DNA of 64,000 nucleotides, taken from assembly GCA_017851655.1 (NCBI GenBank), contig JAFMMH010000001.1, forward strand, positions 1 to 64,000, given 5' to 3'. The position numbers and the translations under genes are program-made. Each line of letters begins with the position of its first letter. Position 1 is the stretch's first letter. The notes beneath the pieces are model-generated. The model saw nothing but the letters and a program-made list of their open reading frames with translations, was not told the origin of the DNA and searched no databases. Shown piece by piece: positions 27,812 through 37,320 of this stretch. The DNA comes from Flavobacteriaceae bacterium. GTDB lineage: Bacteria > Bacteroidota > Bacteroidia > Flavobacteriales > Flavobacteriaceae.

Positions 27812-30643
27812 ATGAGAGCAACCAGCTTTTCCCTTATAATTTTCCTTCTAATATTATGTTTAGGGAATTTTTCATGGTCTCAAAATACCTATACAATAGA
27901 TTTAGAGCTGGATATGGAGGAAGAGAGTATGATCGTCTCACAAACAATTGAATACACCAATAAGAGCAATCAATCGTTAAACTCAATTTTTCTTTACGAC
28001 TGGGCAAACTCCTATCAAGGGGCACCAGCACCTTTGGCCAATCATTTGGCAAATGAATTCAACCGAAGTTTTTATATCAGTTCAAATAGTAAGTTGGGTT
28101 ACACTCATCTAGAAAAATTAGAGGTTTCTTCAACTCCACAGAACTGGAAGCGCCTAGAAGATCAGTTAGATATTATTCAATTTGATTTATCTGAACCACT
28201 TGCTCCTGGGGAGAACGTAAAAATTAATTTAAACTATGTGGTCAAAATCCCCGACGACAAGTTTACTGGTATTGGAATTAATTCAAATAAAGGAATTTTA
28301 CTTCGTGATTTCTTTGTCAGTGTTGCACCTAGATATAATGATAAATGGTTACTGAATAGTAATCTTGGTTTTAGAGATTATAGTGCTAAACCTAATAATT
28401 ATATCATCCATTGGACATACCCATCCAACTATTCATTGGTAAGCAATCTTTATGAAGTAAGCACCGAAGAACTCAATGATCAGTTGCTTAAAAAATCTAT
28501 TTTTAAAGAAGATAATATCATTAGTCCTGAATTTGTATTTGACCTTAAAGACACCTTTAAAACGATCAAAATCAATTCAAACTTTTCAATAGTTACAGAT
28601 ATTTTACCTTCAAAAAATTCTGAATTTGATTTTCAGCAATCGATTCAAAAAATAGATGCCTTTGTCAAAACCATTCTTGATCCGATTGAGAATAAAAAAT
28701 TACTGATACTCAAAAAAGATTATTCTAAAAATCCTATCGTAGGTATAGGAGAAGCCTTATCGTTTTTGAACCCTTTCGAAGAGAACTTTAGTTTTGAAAC
28801 TAAATTTCTAAAAGCCTATTTGGGTTCTTACCTAAATGAGTTATTAATCCTCAATAAACGAAAAGATCATTGGATTACTGGAGGTATTCAAACTTATATT
28901 TCAATGAAGTTCGTAGAGGTCTATTTTCCTGACAGTAAATTTCTCGGAAACCTACGTAAATACAAAGTTCTCGGCACTACTCCGTTCAATGGTTTTAGTG
29001 CTGCGCAAATAGGATTCAATGAAAGTTATTCTTTTATTTATGAATTTAGTGAGCATGCTAACGCTCAACAGCAAGACACCTTAGGCAAAGAACGCTTAAC
29101 CAAATCCAATGAATCATACACCATCCCCTATCATGTAGGGTCTGGGCTAAGTTATTTAGACGCTTATCTTGAAGAAAATGTCCTAGATAGTGCACTGAAA
29201 GAATACAGTCAAACTAGAGGAGAAAAAGAATTAGAAAGCATCCTTAATAAAAAAACAAAAAAGAATACTGAATGGTTTTTTAAAACTTACCTAACGGACA
29301 GAAATGCCTACGATCTTTCGATTAAAAAGGTCATCAAAAATAAAGGAATGATCCGAATTACGGTATCAGAAAAAAATGCCAAACCGCTTCCTTACAAATT
29401 GGATTTGATCAAGGACGATAAAATCATCAAAGAACATTGGATCAATCATTCTGGAAAAGACACCATTTTAGATTTAAATGCTCAAGATGCAGATTTTGTT
29501 GCAATCAATTCTAATCGCTTTCTCCCCGAAAAAAACAGACTCAATAACTGGAAATATCTTCAATCATCCTCCGGTTTAAAACCATTAAAACTAACCTTTT
29601 ACGGAGATAGTGAAGACCTTTCTCGAAATCAACTCTTTTATTATCCCATCTCTGATTTTAATATTTACGATGGTTTTACTGGAGGTGTTCGCATCTATAA
29701 TACACGGGTTAAAAACCAACCCTTTGAATTGGATTTACATCCACAATATTCTATAAAGGAAAATACTTTTGTCGGTTTTTTTAGATCAAGGTATCGTTTC
29801 ATCAACCACGATAGCAAAAACTATTTGAATCAAGTTTTCTTAACAGGTAAAAGCTTTCATTACAATACGAACTTAAGATATACTTCTATACAACCTTCTT
29901 TTTCGATGTATTTCAGACCTTTTGATTTAAGGTCAAATAAGAGGCAGCTATTAAATGCAACCTGGTATAATGTTTTTAGAGATCGAGACCCTAATGTAAC
30001 GGTCAATCCCGATTACAGTATTCTTAGTTTTATTCACAGGTATGAAAATGCAGACGCCGTCACAGTATTTAATACGAGCTCAAATTTAGAAGTTTCTAAA
30101 AGCTTTGGAAAAATTCATTTTTCAAGCCAATACAGAAAACTATTCCCCAGCGGAAGACAATTTTCAATTCGCTTTTTTGCAGGAAAGTTTTTATGGCACA
30201 ACTCAACAGACACGCAGTTTTTCGACTTTAACCTAAACCGATCTCCTGATTATTTATTCAGATATGACTACTTGGGTCGTTCTGAGGATTCCGGTATTTA
30301 TAGCCAACAATTTATTCCAGCGGATGGAGGATTTAAGGCCTTTTTTGATCAATCTTCAGCAAACGATTTCATGACTTCCTTGAATGCTTCAATTGGTGTT
30401 TGGAAGTGGATTGAATTCTATGGGGATATAGGATTATTGAGGAATCGATTACGTTCTACAGTTGGTTATTTTGATTCTGGTTTCAAAATTAATTTAGTCC
30501 CTGATTATTTTGAATTATTTTTCCCACTCTATTCATCTAATGGATTTGAACCTACCCAATCCAGGTACGCCTCTAAAATCAGGTTTATCTTCACTCCTAG
30601 ACTTAAAACACTAACCAACTTGTTCAGTCGTAAATGGTTTTAG
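27812..30643 (+). CDS. M1-aminopeptidase-like (gluzincin-related) secreted protein, apparently lacking HExxH
   Basis: N-terminal M1-like beta domain (YTIDLELDMEEESMIVSQTIEYTNKSNQSLNSIFLYDWANSY); DHWITGGIQTYISMKFVEVYF aligns to the M1 WxxEGxxxY region but no HExxH is present. Confidence 0.65.
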   Translation: MRATSFSLIIFLLILCLGNFSWSQNTYTIDLELDMEEESMIVSQTIEYTNKSNQSLNSIFLYDWANSYQGAPAPLANHLANEFNRSFYISSNSKLGYTHLEKLEVSSTPQNWKRLEDQLDIIQFDLSEPLAPGENVKINLNYVVKIPDDKFTGIGINSNKGILLRDFFVSVAPRYNDKWLLNSNLGFRDYSAKPNNYIIHWTYPSNYSLVSNLYEVSTEELNDQLLKKSIFKEDNIISPEFVFDLKDTFKTIKINSNFSIVTDILPSKNSEFDFQQSIQKIDAFVKTILDPIENKKLLILKKDYSKNPIVGIGEALSFLNPFEENFSFETKFLKAYLGSYLNELLILNKRKDHWITGGIQTYISMKFVEVYFPDSKFLGNLRKYKVLGTTPFNGFSAAQIGFNESYSFIYEFSEHANAQQQDTLGKERLTKSNESYTIPYHVGSGLSYLDAYLEENVLDSALKEYSQTRGEKELESILNKKTKKNTEWFFKTYLTDRNAYDLSIKKVIKNKGMIRITVSEKNAKPLPYKLDLIKDDKIIKEHWINHSGKDTILDLNAQDADFVAINSNRFLPEKNRLNNWKYLQSSSGLKPLKLTFYGDSEDLSRNQLFYYPISDFNIYDGFTGGVRIYNTRVKNQPFELDLHPQYSIKENTFVGFFRSRYRFINHDSKNYLNQVFLTGKSFHYNTNLRYTSIQPSFSMYFRPFDLRSNKRQLLNATWYNVFRDRDPNVTVNPDYSILSFIHRYENADAVTVFNTSSNLEVSKSFGKIHFSSQYRKLFPSGRQFSIRFFAGKFLWHNSTDTQFFDFNLNRSPDYLFRYDYLGRSEDSGIYSQQFIPADGGFKAFFDQSSANDFMTSLNASIGVWKWIEFYGDIGLLRNRLRSTVGYFDSGFKINLVPDYFELFFPLYSSNGFEPTQSRYASKIRFIFTPRLKTLTNLFSRKWF

Positions 30644-30726
30644 TTCAATACTAAAGTCGCTTATATTGATCCTACAAATCCATAACATTTAATACCGTTA
30701 TTTTTTTTGTATTTTCGTGCCACCAT

Positions 30727-33138
30727 ATGGAAATTCAAAGTACTGGAAAAGAACCAAAAATTAGTTTCGAGGCTTTTAAATCAAGAGTCTTAGAAGACTA
30801 TCGAATCGCTGTTTTAAGCAGGGAATGTAGCAACCTTGGTCGACGAGAAGTTTTTTCAGGAAAAGGAAAATTCGGAATCTTTGGGGACGGTAAAGAGTTA
30901 CCACAGCTTGCAATGAACCATTTCTTTCAAAATGGAGATTTCAGATCTGGATATTACAGAGACCAAACCTTACTCATGGCTCAAGGCCTTTTGACTGTAA
31001 ACAATATTTTTTCTGCGTTATACGCCGATCTAGATCGCTCCAGAGAACCCATGTCTGGTGGCAGACAAATGGGAGGTCATTTTGTAACACAAAGTCGTGA
31101 TGAAAATGGAGACTGGTTGGATATCATTAACCAAAAGAATCATAGCGGAGACATCTCCCCCACTGGTTCTCAAATGCCAAGACTTCTTGGACTTGCTCAG
31201 GCATCTAAGGTATATCGGGAGCATAAAACTCATAATAGAGACACCTTTTCTAACAACGGAAATGAAATTGCATGGGGAACAATAGGTAATGCCAGTACAA
31301 GTGAAGGAATGTTTTTTGAAACCATAAATGCAGCAGGCGTAATGCAGGTTCCTATGGTAATTAGTGTATGGGATGATGAATACGGAATCTCAGTCTCTAA
31401 TAAAGATCAAACTACCAAAGAAAGTATTTCGGAAGCCCTGAAAGGATTTCAGCGAACTAAAGAGCAAAAGGGATTTGAAATTATCGTAGTAAAAGGATGG
31501 GATTATTTAGCTCTAATCGAAGCATATAACAAAGCTTCAACTCTGGCCAGAGAAGAACATGTCCCTGTCTTGGTTCACGTTACCGAACTTACCCAACCCT
31601 TAGGACACTCCTCCTCAGGATCTCATGAAAGGTACAAATCCAAAAGTCGTCTTGAATGGGAACAAAAGTATGATTGTAATCGCGTTATGCGTAAATGGAT
31701 ACTGGAAGATGGCTTTGCAAAAGAAGAGGAACTTATCAAGATAGAAGAAGAAGCCTCCAGAGAAGTTCGCGCAGCTAGAAGAAATGCGAGAAATGCATAT
31801 GAAGACCCCATTTTAAAAGAAAAATTAAAATTAACTGCATTTGCTCCTTCATTAGCAAAAGAAACCCATAACGATCCAAAGCTACAACTGATATTATCAA
31901 AGCTGGACCAAGAAGCAGAATTGGGATATAAAGACATTATCTCAGCAGGACGGCAAATTAAAACCCTCTTAGCGAAGCATCCAGAAGCTAATGCTTCCGA
32001 ATTTAAACAATGGCATGCCTCACTCACTAAAGATATTACAGAAAGAATATCCTCACATCTTTATACTGTCTCGAAGAAAGATTTAATTGAATTCAAAAGT
32101 GTACCACCAGTCTATCTTGATGGAACAGAGCCTGTGGATGGGCGGATCATCATTCGAGATAATTTCGAAGCACTTTTAAATCGTTATGATAGTCTATTGA
32201 TTTTTGGCGAAGACGTGGGAAAAATTGGCGATGTGAATCAAGGTTTAGAAGGGCTACAAAATAAGTTTGGAAACATTCGTATTGCTGACACGGGTATTCG
32301 AGAAGCAACTATCGCAGGACAAGGAATTGGTCTTGCCCTCCGAGGATTAAGACCGATTGCTGAAATTCAATATCTAGATTATATTCTGTATTGCATCCAG
32401 ATACTAAGTGATGATTTAGCCTCAATGAGCTATAGAACCATTGGTCAGCAAATTGCACCTCTAATTATTCGGACTAGGGGGCATCGTTTGGAAGGGATCT
32501 GGCACTCGGGCTCACCTATGGGAGGGCTCATTCATTTATTGAGGGGAATGCATATAGTTGTTCCAAGAAACATGACTCAGGCCGCAGGATTTTACAACAC
32601 ACTCATGCAAATCGAACAACCTGCTGTTGTTATCGAATCCCTAAACGGATATCGTTTGAAAGAGATTCCTCCTCAAAATTTAGGCGAATTTACCATCCCC
32701 TTAGGTCAAATCGAGATCATGAATGAAGGAACAGATATAACGGTTGTTTCTTATGGCTCCACACTCAGAATTGTTGAAGCAGCTTCTAAAAAATTATTGC
32801 AAGAAGGGATTTCGATTGAGGTAATTGATATCCAGTGTTTGATTCCCTTTGATTTAAAGGAGGAAATTCGAATCAGTGTTGAAAAAACAAACCGAATTTT
32901 AATTGTTGATGAAGATGTTCCTGGAGGTGGCGGGTCCTATATTCTTCAACAACTCATAGAAAAACAAAATATTTTTCCACTCTTAGACAGTGCTCCAAAG
33001 CTTTTATCTGCAAAAGCACATAGACCTGCATACGGAGGGGATGGTGACTATTTCTCTAAGCCTTCTGAAGACGATGTCTTTGAAGCCGTTTATGCAATCA
33101 TGAGTGAATTTGATCCGGAAAAGTTCCCGTTAGATTAA
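30727..33138 (+). CDS. Fused 2-oxoacid dehydrogenase E1 alpha/beta (thiamine-dependent)
   Basis: E1 alpha-like N-terminal half (GNASTSEGMFFETINAAGVMQVPMVISVWDDEYGISV) and E1 beta C-terminal half (FGEDVGKIGDVNQGLEGLQNKFG, AEIQYLDYI, VVSYGSTLRIVEAA). Confidence 0.93.
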   Translation: MEIQSTGKEPKISFEAFKSRVLEDYRIAVLSRECSNLGRREVFSGKGKFGIFGDGKELPQLAMNHFFQNGDFRSGYYRDQTLLMAQGLLTVNNIFSALYADLDRSREPMSGGRQMGGHFVTQSRDENGDWLDIINQKNHSGDISPTGSQMPRLLGLAQASKVYREHKTHNRDTFSNNGNEIAWGTIGNASTSEGMFFETINAAGVMQVPMVISVWDDEYGISVSNKDQTTKESISEALKGFQRTKEQKGFEIIVVKGWDYLALIEAYNKASTLAREEHVPVLVHVTELTQPLGHSSSGSHERYKSKSRLEWEQKYDCNRVMRKWILEDGFAKEEELIKIEEEASREVRAARRNARNAYEDPILKEKLKLTAFAPSLAKETHNDPKLQLILSKLDQEAELGYKDIISAGRQIKTLLAKHPEANASEFKQWHASLTKDITERISSHLYTVSKKDLIEFKSVPPVYLDGTEPVDGRIIIRDNFEALLNRYDSLLIFGEDVGKIGDVNQGLEGLQNKFGNIRIADTGIREATIAGQGIGLALRGLRPIAEIQYLDYILYCIQILSDDLASMSYRTIGQQIAPLIIRTRGHRLEGIWHSGSPMGGLIHLLRGMHIVVPRNMTQAAGFYNTLMQIEQPAVVIESLNGYRLKEIPPQNLGEFTIPLGQIEIMNEGTDITVVSYGSTLRIVEAASKKLLQEGISIEVIDIQCLIPFDLKEEIRISVEKTNRILIVDEDVPGGGGSYILQQLIEKQNIFPLLDSAPKLLSAKAHRPAYGGDGDYFSKPSEDDVFEAVYAIMSEFDPEKFPLD

Positions 33139-34139
33139 AGTGTAAATAACTGGATTAAAAGTGTTTCCAATATCTGGGTATCACTTGAACTGGCTCCACT
33201 AATCCCCTTGCTCTTGAGATCAGCTTCAAAAATATGCTTCATAGCCTGAGAAATTTGGCGCATACTAAAACGTTTTGCTGCAGCTTCATATTCTTTTATA
33301 AAATATGGAGAAACCCCTATACTTGCGGCTGCATTGCCTTTATTTTCAATTCCTTTCAGTAACAATAACTTTTGAAAATAGGAATGCAACGAAGATAAAG
33401 TTAAGACTAAAGGATTCGATTTAGGGTTAAGGTTTAAATATTTCACAATTTGAAAAGCCAGTGAAAAATTACCACTCCCAACAGCTTTCTGAAGTTCAAA
33501 ACTATTGAATGCTTTACTAATACCAACATATCGTTCTATCGATTCTTCATCGATCAGCTCCCCTACTTTGACGGTCAACTTTAATTTTTTTAACTCATTT
33601 GAAAGTTGGGTCAAATTAGACCCTACATAGGAAGATATAAGCTCTACAGCGGTGGGGGTTAGTTCCAACTGAAGTGCCTTTGCATGATCTCTTACCCATT
33701 GGGGAATTTGATTATCATAAAGGGGTTTTACCGTTAGTATTTCTCCATTTTTTTCAACGGCTTTATAAAGCTTTTTACGCTTATCAAATGCTTTATGCAT
33801 ATAGCATAAAATGAGTACTGACTTATTCATGGGATGAGCAGCATAGTTCGCAAGTTCATCCAATGCACTTGGAAGTAATAATTGTGCTTCTTTAACCACA
33901 ACGACATTAAATTCAGCCATCATCGGATAACGTTTCGCTGTTTCAATAATTTCTGATGAAGAAGCTTCTTTCCCAAAAAAGAGGGTGAAATCAAAATCAC
34001 GAGAGCTCTCGTCTACCAATTTTGAAATTAAAGCTGCCAGAACTGCATCTATATAATAAGATTCTGTTCCCGACAGTAGATAGAATGGCGAAAACTGTTG
34101 TTTTTCAATTTTGGAAAGTAGCGTGAAGAACGCTTGCAT
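33135..34139 (-). CDS. holA: DNA polymerase III subunit delta
   Basis: FYLLSGTESYYIDAVLAAL, DFTLFFGKEASSSEIIETAKRYPMMAEFNVVVVKEAQLL, LTQLSNELKKL. Confidence 0.92.
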   Translation of the reverse strand: MQAFFTLLSKIEKQQFSPFYLLSGTESYYIDAVLAALISKLVDESSRDFDFTLFFGKEASSSEIIETAKRYPMMAEFNVVVVKEAQLLLPSALDELANYAAHPMNKSVLILCYMHKAFDKRKKLYKAVEKNGEILTVKPLYDNQIPQWVRDHAKALQLELTPTAVELISSYVGSNLTQLSNELKKLKLTVKVGELIDEESIERYVGISKAFNSFELQKAVGSGNFSLAFQIVKYLNLNPKSNPLVLTLSSLHSYFQKLLLLKGIENKGNAAASIGVSPYFIKEYEAAAKRFSMRQISQAMKHIFEADLKSKGISGASSSDTQILETLLIQLFTL

Positions 34140-34166
34140 ATTAAAATTTTATTGCAATTTTACAGA

Positions 34167-34619
34167 ATGGAGACACTCAATTTTCCACCATGTGACCTGC
34201 GACTCAAAAATAGGGAAAATAAACCCTTTATCTTTGACCTAATTCGTAAAAAATGGGTGCGATGTACACCAGAGGAATGGGTTCGTGTGCATTGTCTCGC
34301 TTATTTGACTCAAACATTGGGCTATCCTGCTTCGTGGATTAAAGTAGAAAATGAGATCAAACTATACGATACCCGTAAACGTTTTGATATTATGATCGTT
34401 GATCCCAGCAAAGGAAATATTCTATTGGTAGAATGCAAGGCTCCTAAAGTTCCTATAGCACAAGAGACATTTGATCAAATTGCACGTTATAATCTCAACC
34501 TAAAGAGTGATTTTATGATGGTAACCAACGGTTTGAATCACTATTTTTGTACTATGGATTACGAGAATAAGCAATATCAATTTATCGAAGAGCTCCCTAA
34601 ATTCCAAGCCACACTATGA
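34167..34619 (+). CDS. Type I restriction enzyme HsdR N-terminal-domain-like protein (PD-(D/E)XK-like)
   Basis: PEEWVRVHCLAYLTQTLGYPASWIKVE, KRFDIMIVDPSKGNILLVECKAP; ATG at 34167 preferred over TTG at 34134. Confidence 0.85.
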   Translation: METLNFPPCDLRLKNRENKPFIFDLIRKKWVRCTPEEWVRVHCLAYLTQTLGYPASWIKVENEIKLYDTRKRFDIMIVDPSKGNILLVECKAPKVPIAQETFDQIARYNLNLKSDFMMVTNGLNHYFCTMDYENKQYQFIEELPKFQATL

Positions 34620-35623
34620 ATAATGTAGCGGTGGTTTTATTGAACTACAACGGTCTTGGTCTTTTAAAAAAGTTTTTGCCAAATGCGATTCGCTTTAGTC
34701 CAAATGCACTAATAACAGTAATTGACAATGGCTCTGATGACGACTCTGTTAATTGGATCAAGCAAAATCATCCTGAAGTAAAATGCATTGAATTACATAA
34801 AAATTTCGGTTATGCAGGAGGATATAACGAAGGACTAAAACAAGTGAAGTCAAACTTTTATGCCCTAGTAAATACTGACATTGAACTTACAGAAGGATGG
34901 CTAGACCCCCTACTTAATAGACTAGATACAAATCCAAAAACCGCTGTAGTACAGCCTCATATATTGGATTACAATAATAAAACGCATTTTGAGTATGCTG
35001 GTGCTGCGGGTGGGTACTTAGACTCTTTCGGCATTCCATTTTGTAGAGGTAGGATACTCAAACACTGTGAGGAAGATCTCGGTCAATACAACGAAACTGA
35101 AAGGATTTTTTGGGCAAGTGGAGCTTGTTTTTTGATTCGCAATGAACTTTTTTGGAAACTCGGTGGCTTTGATGCTTCATTTTTTGCACATCAAGAAGAA
35201 ATTGACTTATGCTGGCGACTCTTCAATGAAGGCTATGAAATAGAATCGGTAGGATCATCAAAAGTATTTCATATAGGAGCCGCTACTCTTCCTCCTTCTG
35301 CTAGAAAAATTTTTCTCAATCACAGAAACTCATTACTTATGTGTGCTAAAAACCTCCCTAAAGAGGTGCTATACAGTACGCTGTTTAAAAAACTGTGTTT
35401 AGATGGACTCATCGGCATATCCTATTTTATTAATCTTAATTTTAAGGCAACTTGGGCAATAATACGAGCCCACTTTTCGTTTTATAAGAGATTTAATTAC
35501 AGTATCTTAACCAAAGTAAAGACAATTAAAAACCCAAAATACTTTAGACGAAAAAGTATTCTTGTAGATTATTTTATATTTAGGAGGTTAAAATTCAGTG
35601 ATTTGAACAAAAATTATAAATAA
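34616..35623 (+). CDS. Family 2 glycosyltransferase
   Basis: VVLLNYNGLGLLKKFLP, VIDNGSDDDSV, NFGYAGGYNEGL, GACFLIRNELFWKLGGFDASFFAHQEEIDLCWRL. Confidence 0.95.
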   Translation: MNNVAVVLLNYNGLGLLKKFLPNAIRFSPNALITVIDNGSDDDSVNWIKQNHPEVKCIELHKNFGYAGGYNEGLKQVKSNFYALVNTDIELTEGWLDPLLNRLDTNPKTAVVQPHILDYNNKTHFEYAGAAGGYLDSFGIPFCRGRILKHCEEDLGQYNETERIFWASGACFLIRNELFWKLGGFDASFFAHQEEIDLCWRLFNEGYEIESVGSSKVFHIGAATLPPSARKIFLNHRNSLLMCAKNLPKEVLYSTLFKKLCLDGLIGISYFINLNFKATWAIIRAHFSFYKRFNYSILTKVKTIKNPKYFRRKSILVDYFIFRRLKFSDLNKNYK

Positions 35624-35668
35624 TTTCAGTTAATTTGTAAATCAAAAAAATTAAAACAAAACATCACT

Positions 35669-36520
35669 ATGAAAAAAGCAATCGCTTTAATGGTATCGGG
35701 TATTTTACTATCTTCCTGTGTATCACAAAAAAAATTCACCGAACTTGAAGAATTACAACAAAACACAAAAAGTCTTTTAGATTCTGCTACGGTAAAACTA
35801 AATACTTGTAATGAAGACAAAGAAGCTGCACTTGCCTCTCTTGCTACACTACAAGAACAAAATCAGTTTTTGAAAGCGAATAACCAAGATTTAATCAATA
35901 ATATCGGAAACCTAACGACCCTTTCTCAAAAAGGAGCTGAAAACCTTGAGATGTCTTTGGAGAGCATGAAAGAAAAAGATGTTCGTATTCAAAGAATGCA
36001 AGATGCTGTAACTAAGAAAGACTCTGTAACTCTAGCGCTAGTAACCAGCCTTAAAGGTGTACTAGGAAACATGAGTGACGAAGACATCGAGATTAATGTT
36101 GAAAAAGGTGTTGTATATGTTTCTATTTCTGACAAACTTTTATTTAGAAGCGGTAGTTATACTGTGACTGCAAGAGCTAAAGAAGTATTAGGAAAAGTTG
36201 CAAAAGTTGTAAACGACAAGCCAGAACTTGAATTTATGGTAGAAGGTCATACTGACAACGTGCCAATCAAATCTGACGGTATCTTAGACAACTGGGATCT
36301 TTCTGTAAAACGTGCTACTGCTGTAGTTCGTATATTAGAAAAAGACTTCGGTGTTGCACCAGCTAGAATGACTGCTGCAGGAAGAAGTTATTATATTCCT
36401 GTCGCTGATAACGACACTGCTGCAAATCGTGCCAAAAACAGAAGAACACGTATCGTAGTTCTTCCTAAATTAGATCAGTTTTACGATCTAATCGCTAAAG
36501 GTATGGACGCTGCACAATAA
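35669..36520 (+). CDS. OmpA family lipoprotein with coiled-coil
   Basis: Lipobox ILLSSCVS; OmpA C-terminal motif MVEGHTDNVPIKSDGILDNWDLSVKRATAVVRIL...NRAKNRRTRIVVLP. Confidence 0.95.
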   Translation: MKKAIALMVSGILLSSCVSQKKFTELEELQQNTKSLLDSATVKLNTCNEDKEAALASLATLQEQNQFLKANNQDLINNIGNLTTLSQKGAENLEMSLESMKEKDVRIQRMQDAVTKKDSVTLALVTSLKGVLGNMSDEDIEINVEKGVVYVSISDKLLFRSGSYTVTARAKEVLGKVAKVVNDKPELEFMVEGHTDNVPIKSDGILDNWDLSVKRATAVVRILEKDFGVAPARMTAAGRSYYIPVADNDTAANRAKNRRTRIVVLPKLDQFYDLIAKGMDAAQ

Positions 36521-36540
36521 TTAATTGTAAGGTTTTATTT

Positions 36541-36572
36541 AAAAAAGCTACCTAAGGGTAGCTTTTTTTTTT
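36541..36572 (+). terminator. Rho-independent terminator after the OmpA-family gene
   Basis: AAAAAAGCTACC-TAAG-GGTAGCTTTTTTTT: 7-bp GC-containing stem extended by A/T tracts, U-run on the + strand. Confidence 0.9.
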
Positions 36573-36654
36573 GGATAAAGTGAAGTGTTTATTCTCTGAA
36601 TAAAGACTGAATTTTAAAATTCATTTTCACTTAATAAAATGCCTAATGAAATCC

Positions 36655-36662
36655 TATCTTTG
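36655..36662 (+). promoter_or_regulatory. -7 element TATCTTTG immediately upstream of the YggS-family gene
   Basis: Exact TAnnTTTG match ending 4 nt before the ATG at 36667. Confidence 0.5.
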
Positions 36663-36666
36663 TCTT

Positions 36667-37317
36667 ATGGATATTCATTCAAACATTAAAGAACTCATAA
36701 AAAATCTTCCCTCAGAAGTAACTCTTGTAGCGGTTTCAAAAACAAAGTCTAATGAAGAAATCATGCAAGCTTATGAAGCAGGACAGCGGGTTTTTGGAGA
36801 AAATAAAATTCAAGAAATGGCCGCTAAATGGGAAGCGCTACCCAAGGATATTGTATGGCATATGATTGGACATGTACAAACCAACAAGGTAAAATACATG
36901 GCTCATTTTGTTGATTTAATTCATGGTGTAGAAAGTCTAAAATTACTCAAAGAAATTAATAAGCAAGCAGTCAAACACAACCGGGTTATCTCTTGTTTAA
37001 TACAAATTCGAATTGCAGAAGAAGAAACTAAATTTGGACTTCCTGCCGATGAACTCGAATCTCTTTTATTATCCGCTCAATCCTTTTCTAATATAAAAAT
37101 CGCTGGCCTTATGGGGATGGCCAGCTTTACAGATAACATTGAACAAATAAAAAATGAATTCTTTCAGCTTAAAACGATTTTCGACAAAACCCAAAATCAA
37201 CTTCCTGAATGCACTATACTCTCAATGGGTATGAGTGGAGATTATCCAATAGCGATTCAAGCTGGATCTACTATGATACGTGTAGGGAGTAAAATTTTTG
37301 GTCAGAGGAATTATTAG
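36667..37317 (+). CDS. YggS/PLPBP family pyridoxal-phosphate homeostasis protein
   Basis: VTLVAVSKTKSNEEIMQAYEAGQRVFGENKIQEM, WHMIGHVQTNK, LSMGMSGDYPIAIQAGSTMIRVGSKIFG. Confidence 0.95.
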   Translation: MDIHSNIKELIKNLPSEVTLVAVSKTKSNEEIMQAYEAGQRVFGENKIQEMAAKWEALPKDIVWHMIGHVQTNKVKYMAHFVDLIHGVESLKLLKEINKQAVKHNRVISCLIQIRIAEEETKFGLPADELESLLLSAQSFSNIKIAGLMGMASFTDNIEQIKNEFFQLKTIFDKTQNQLPECTILSMGMSGDYPIAIQAGSTMIRVGSKIFGQRNY

Positions 37318-37320
37318 CCC

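Noticed and set aside
31623-32027. 134-aa minus-strand ORF inside the E1 gene
   Set aside because: Ser/Leu-rich translation opposite a well-supported CDS; shadow ORF.
34167-34619. HsdR N-terminal-like protein as part of a restriction-modification or defence island
   Set aside because: No methylase, specificity or helicase genes nearby; flanked by holA and a glycosyltransferase, so it looks like a stand-alone housekeeping-type nuclease-fold protein.
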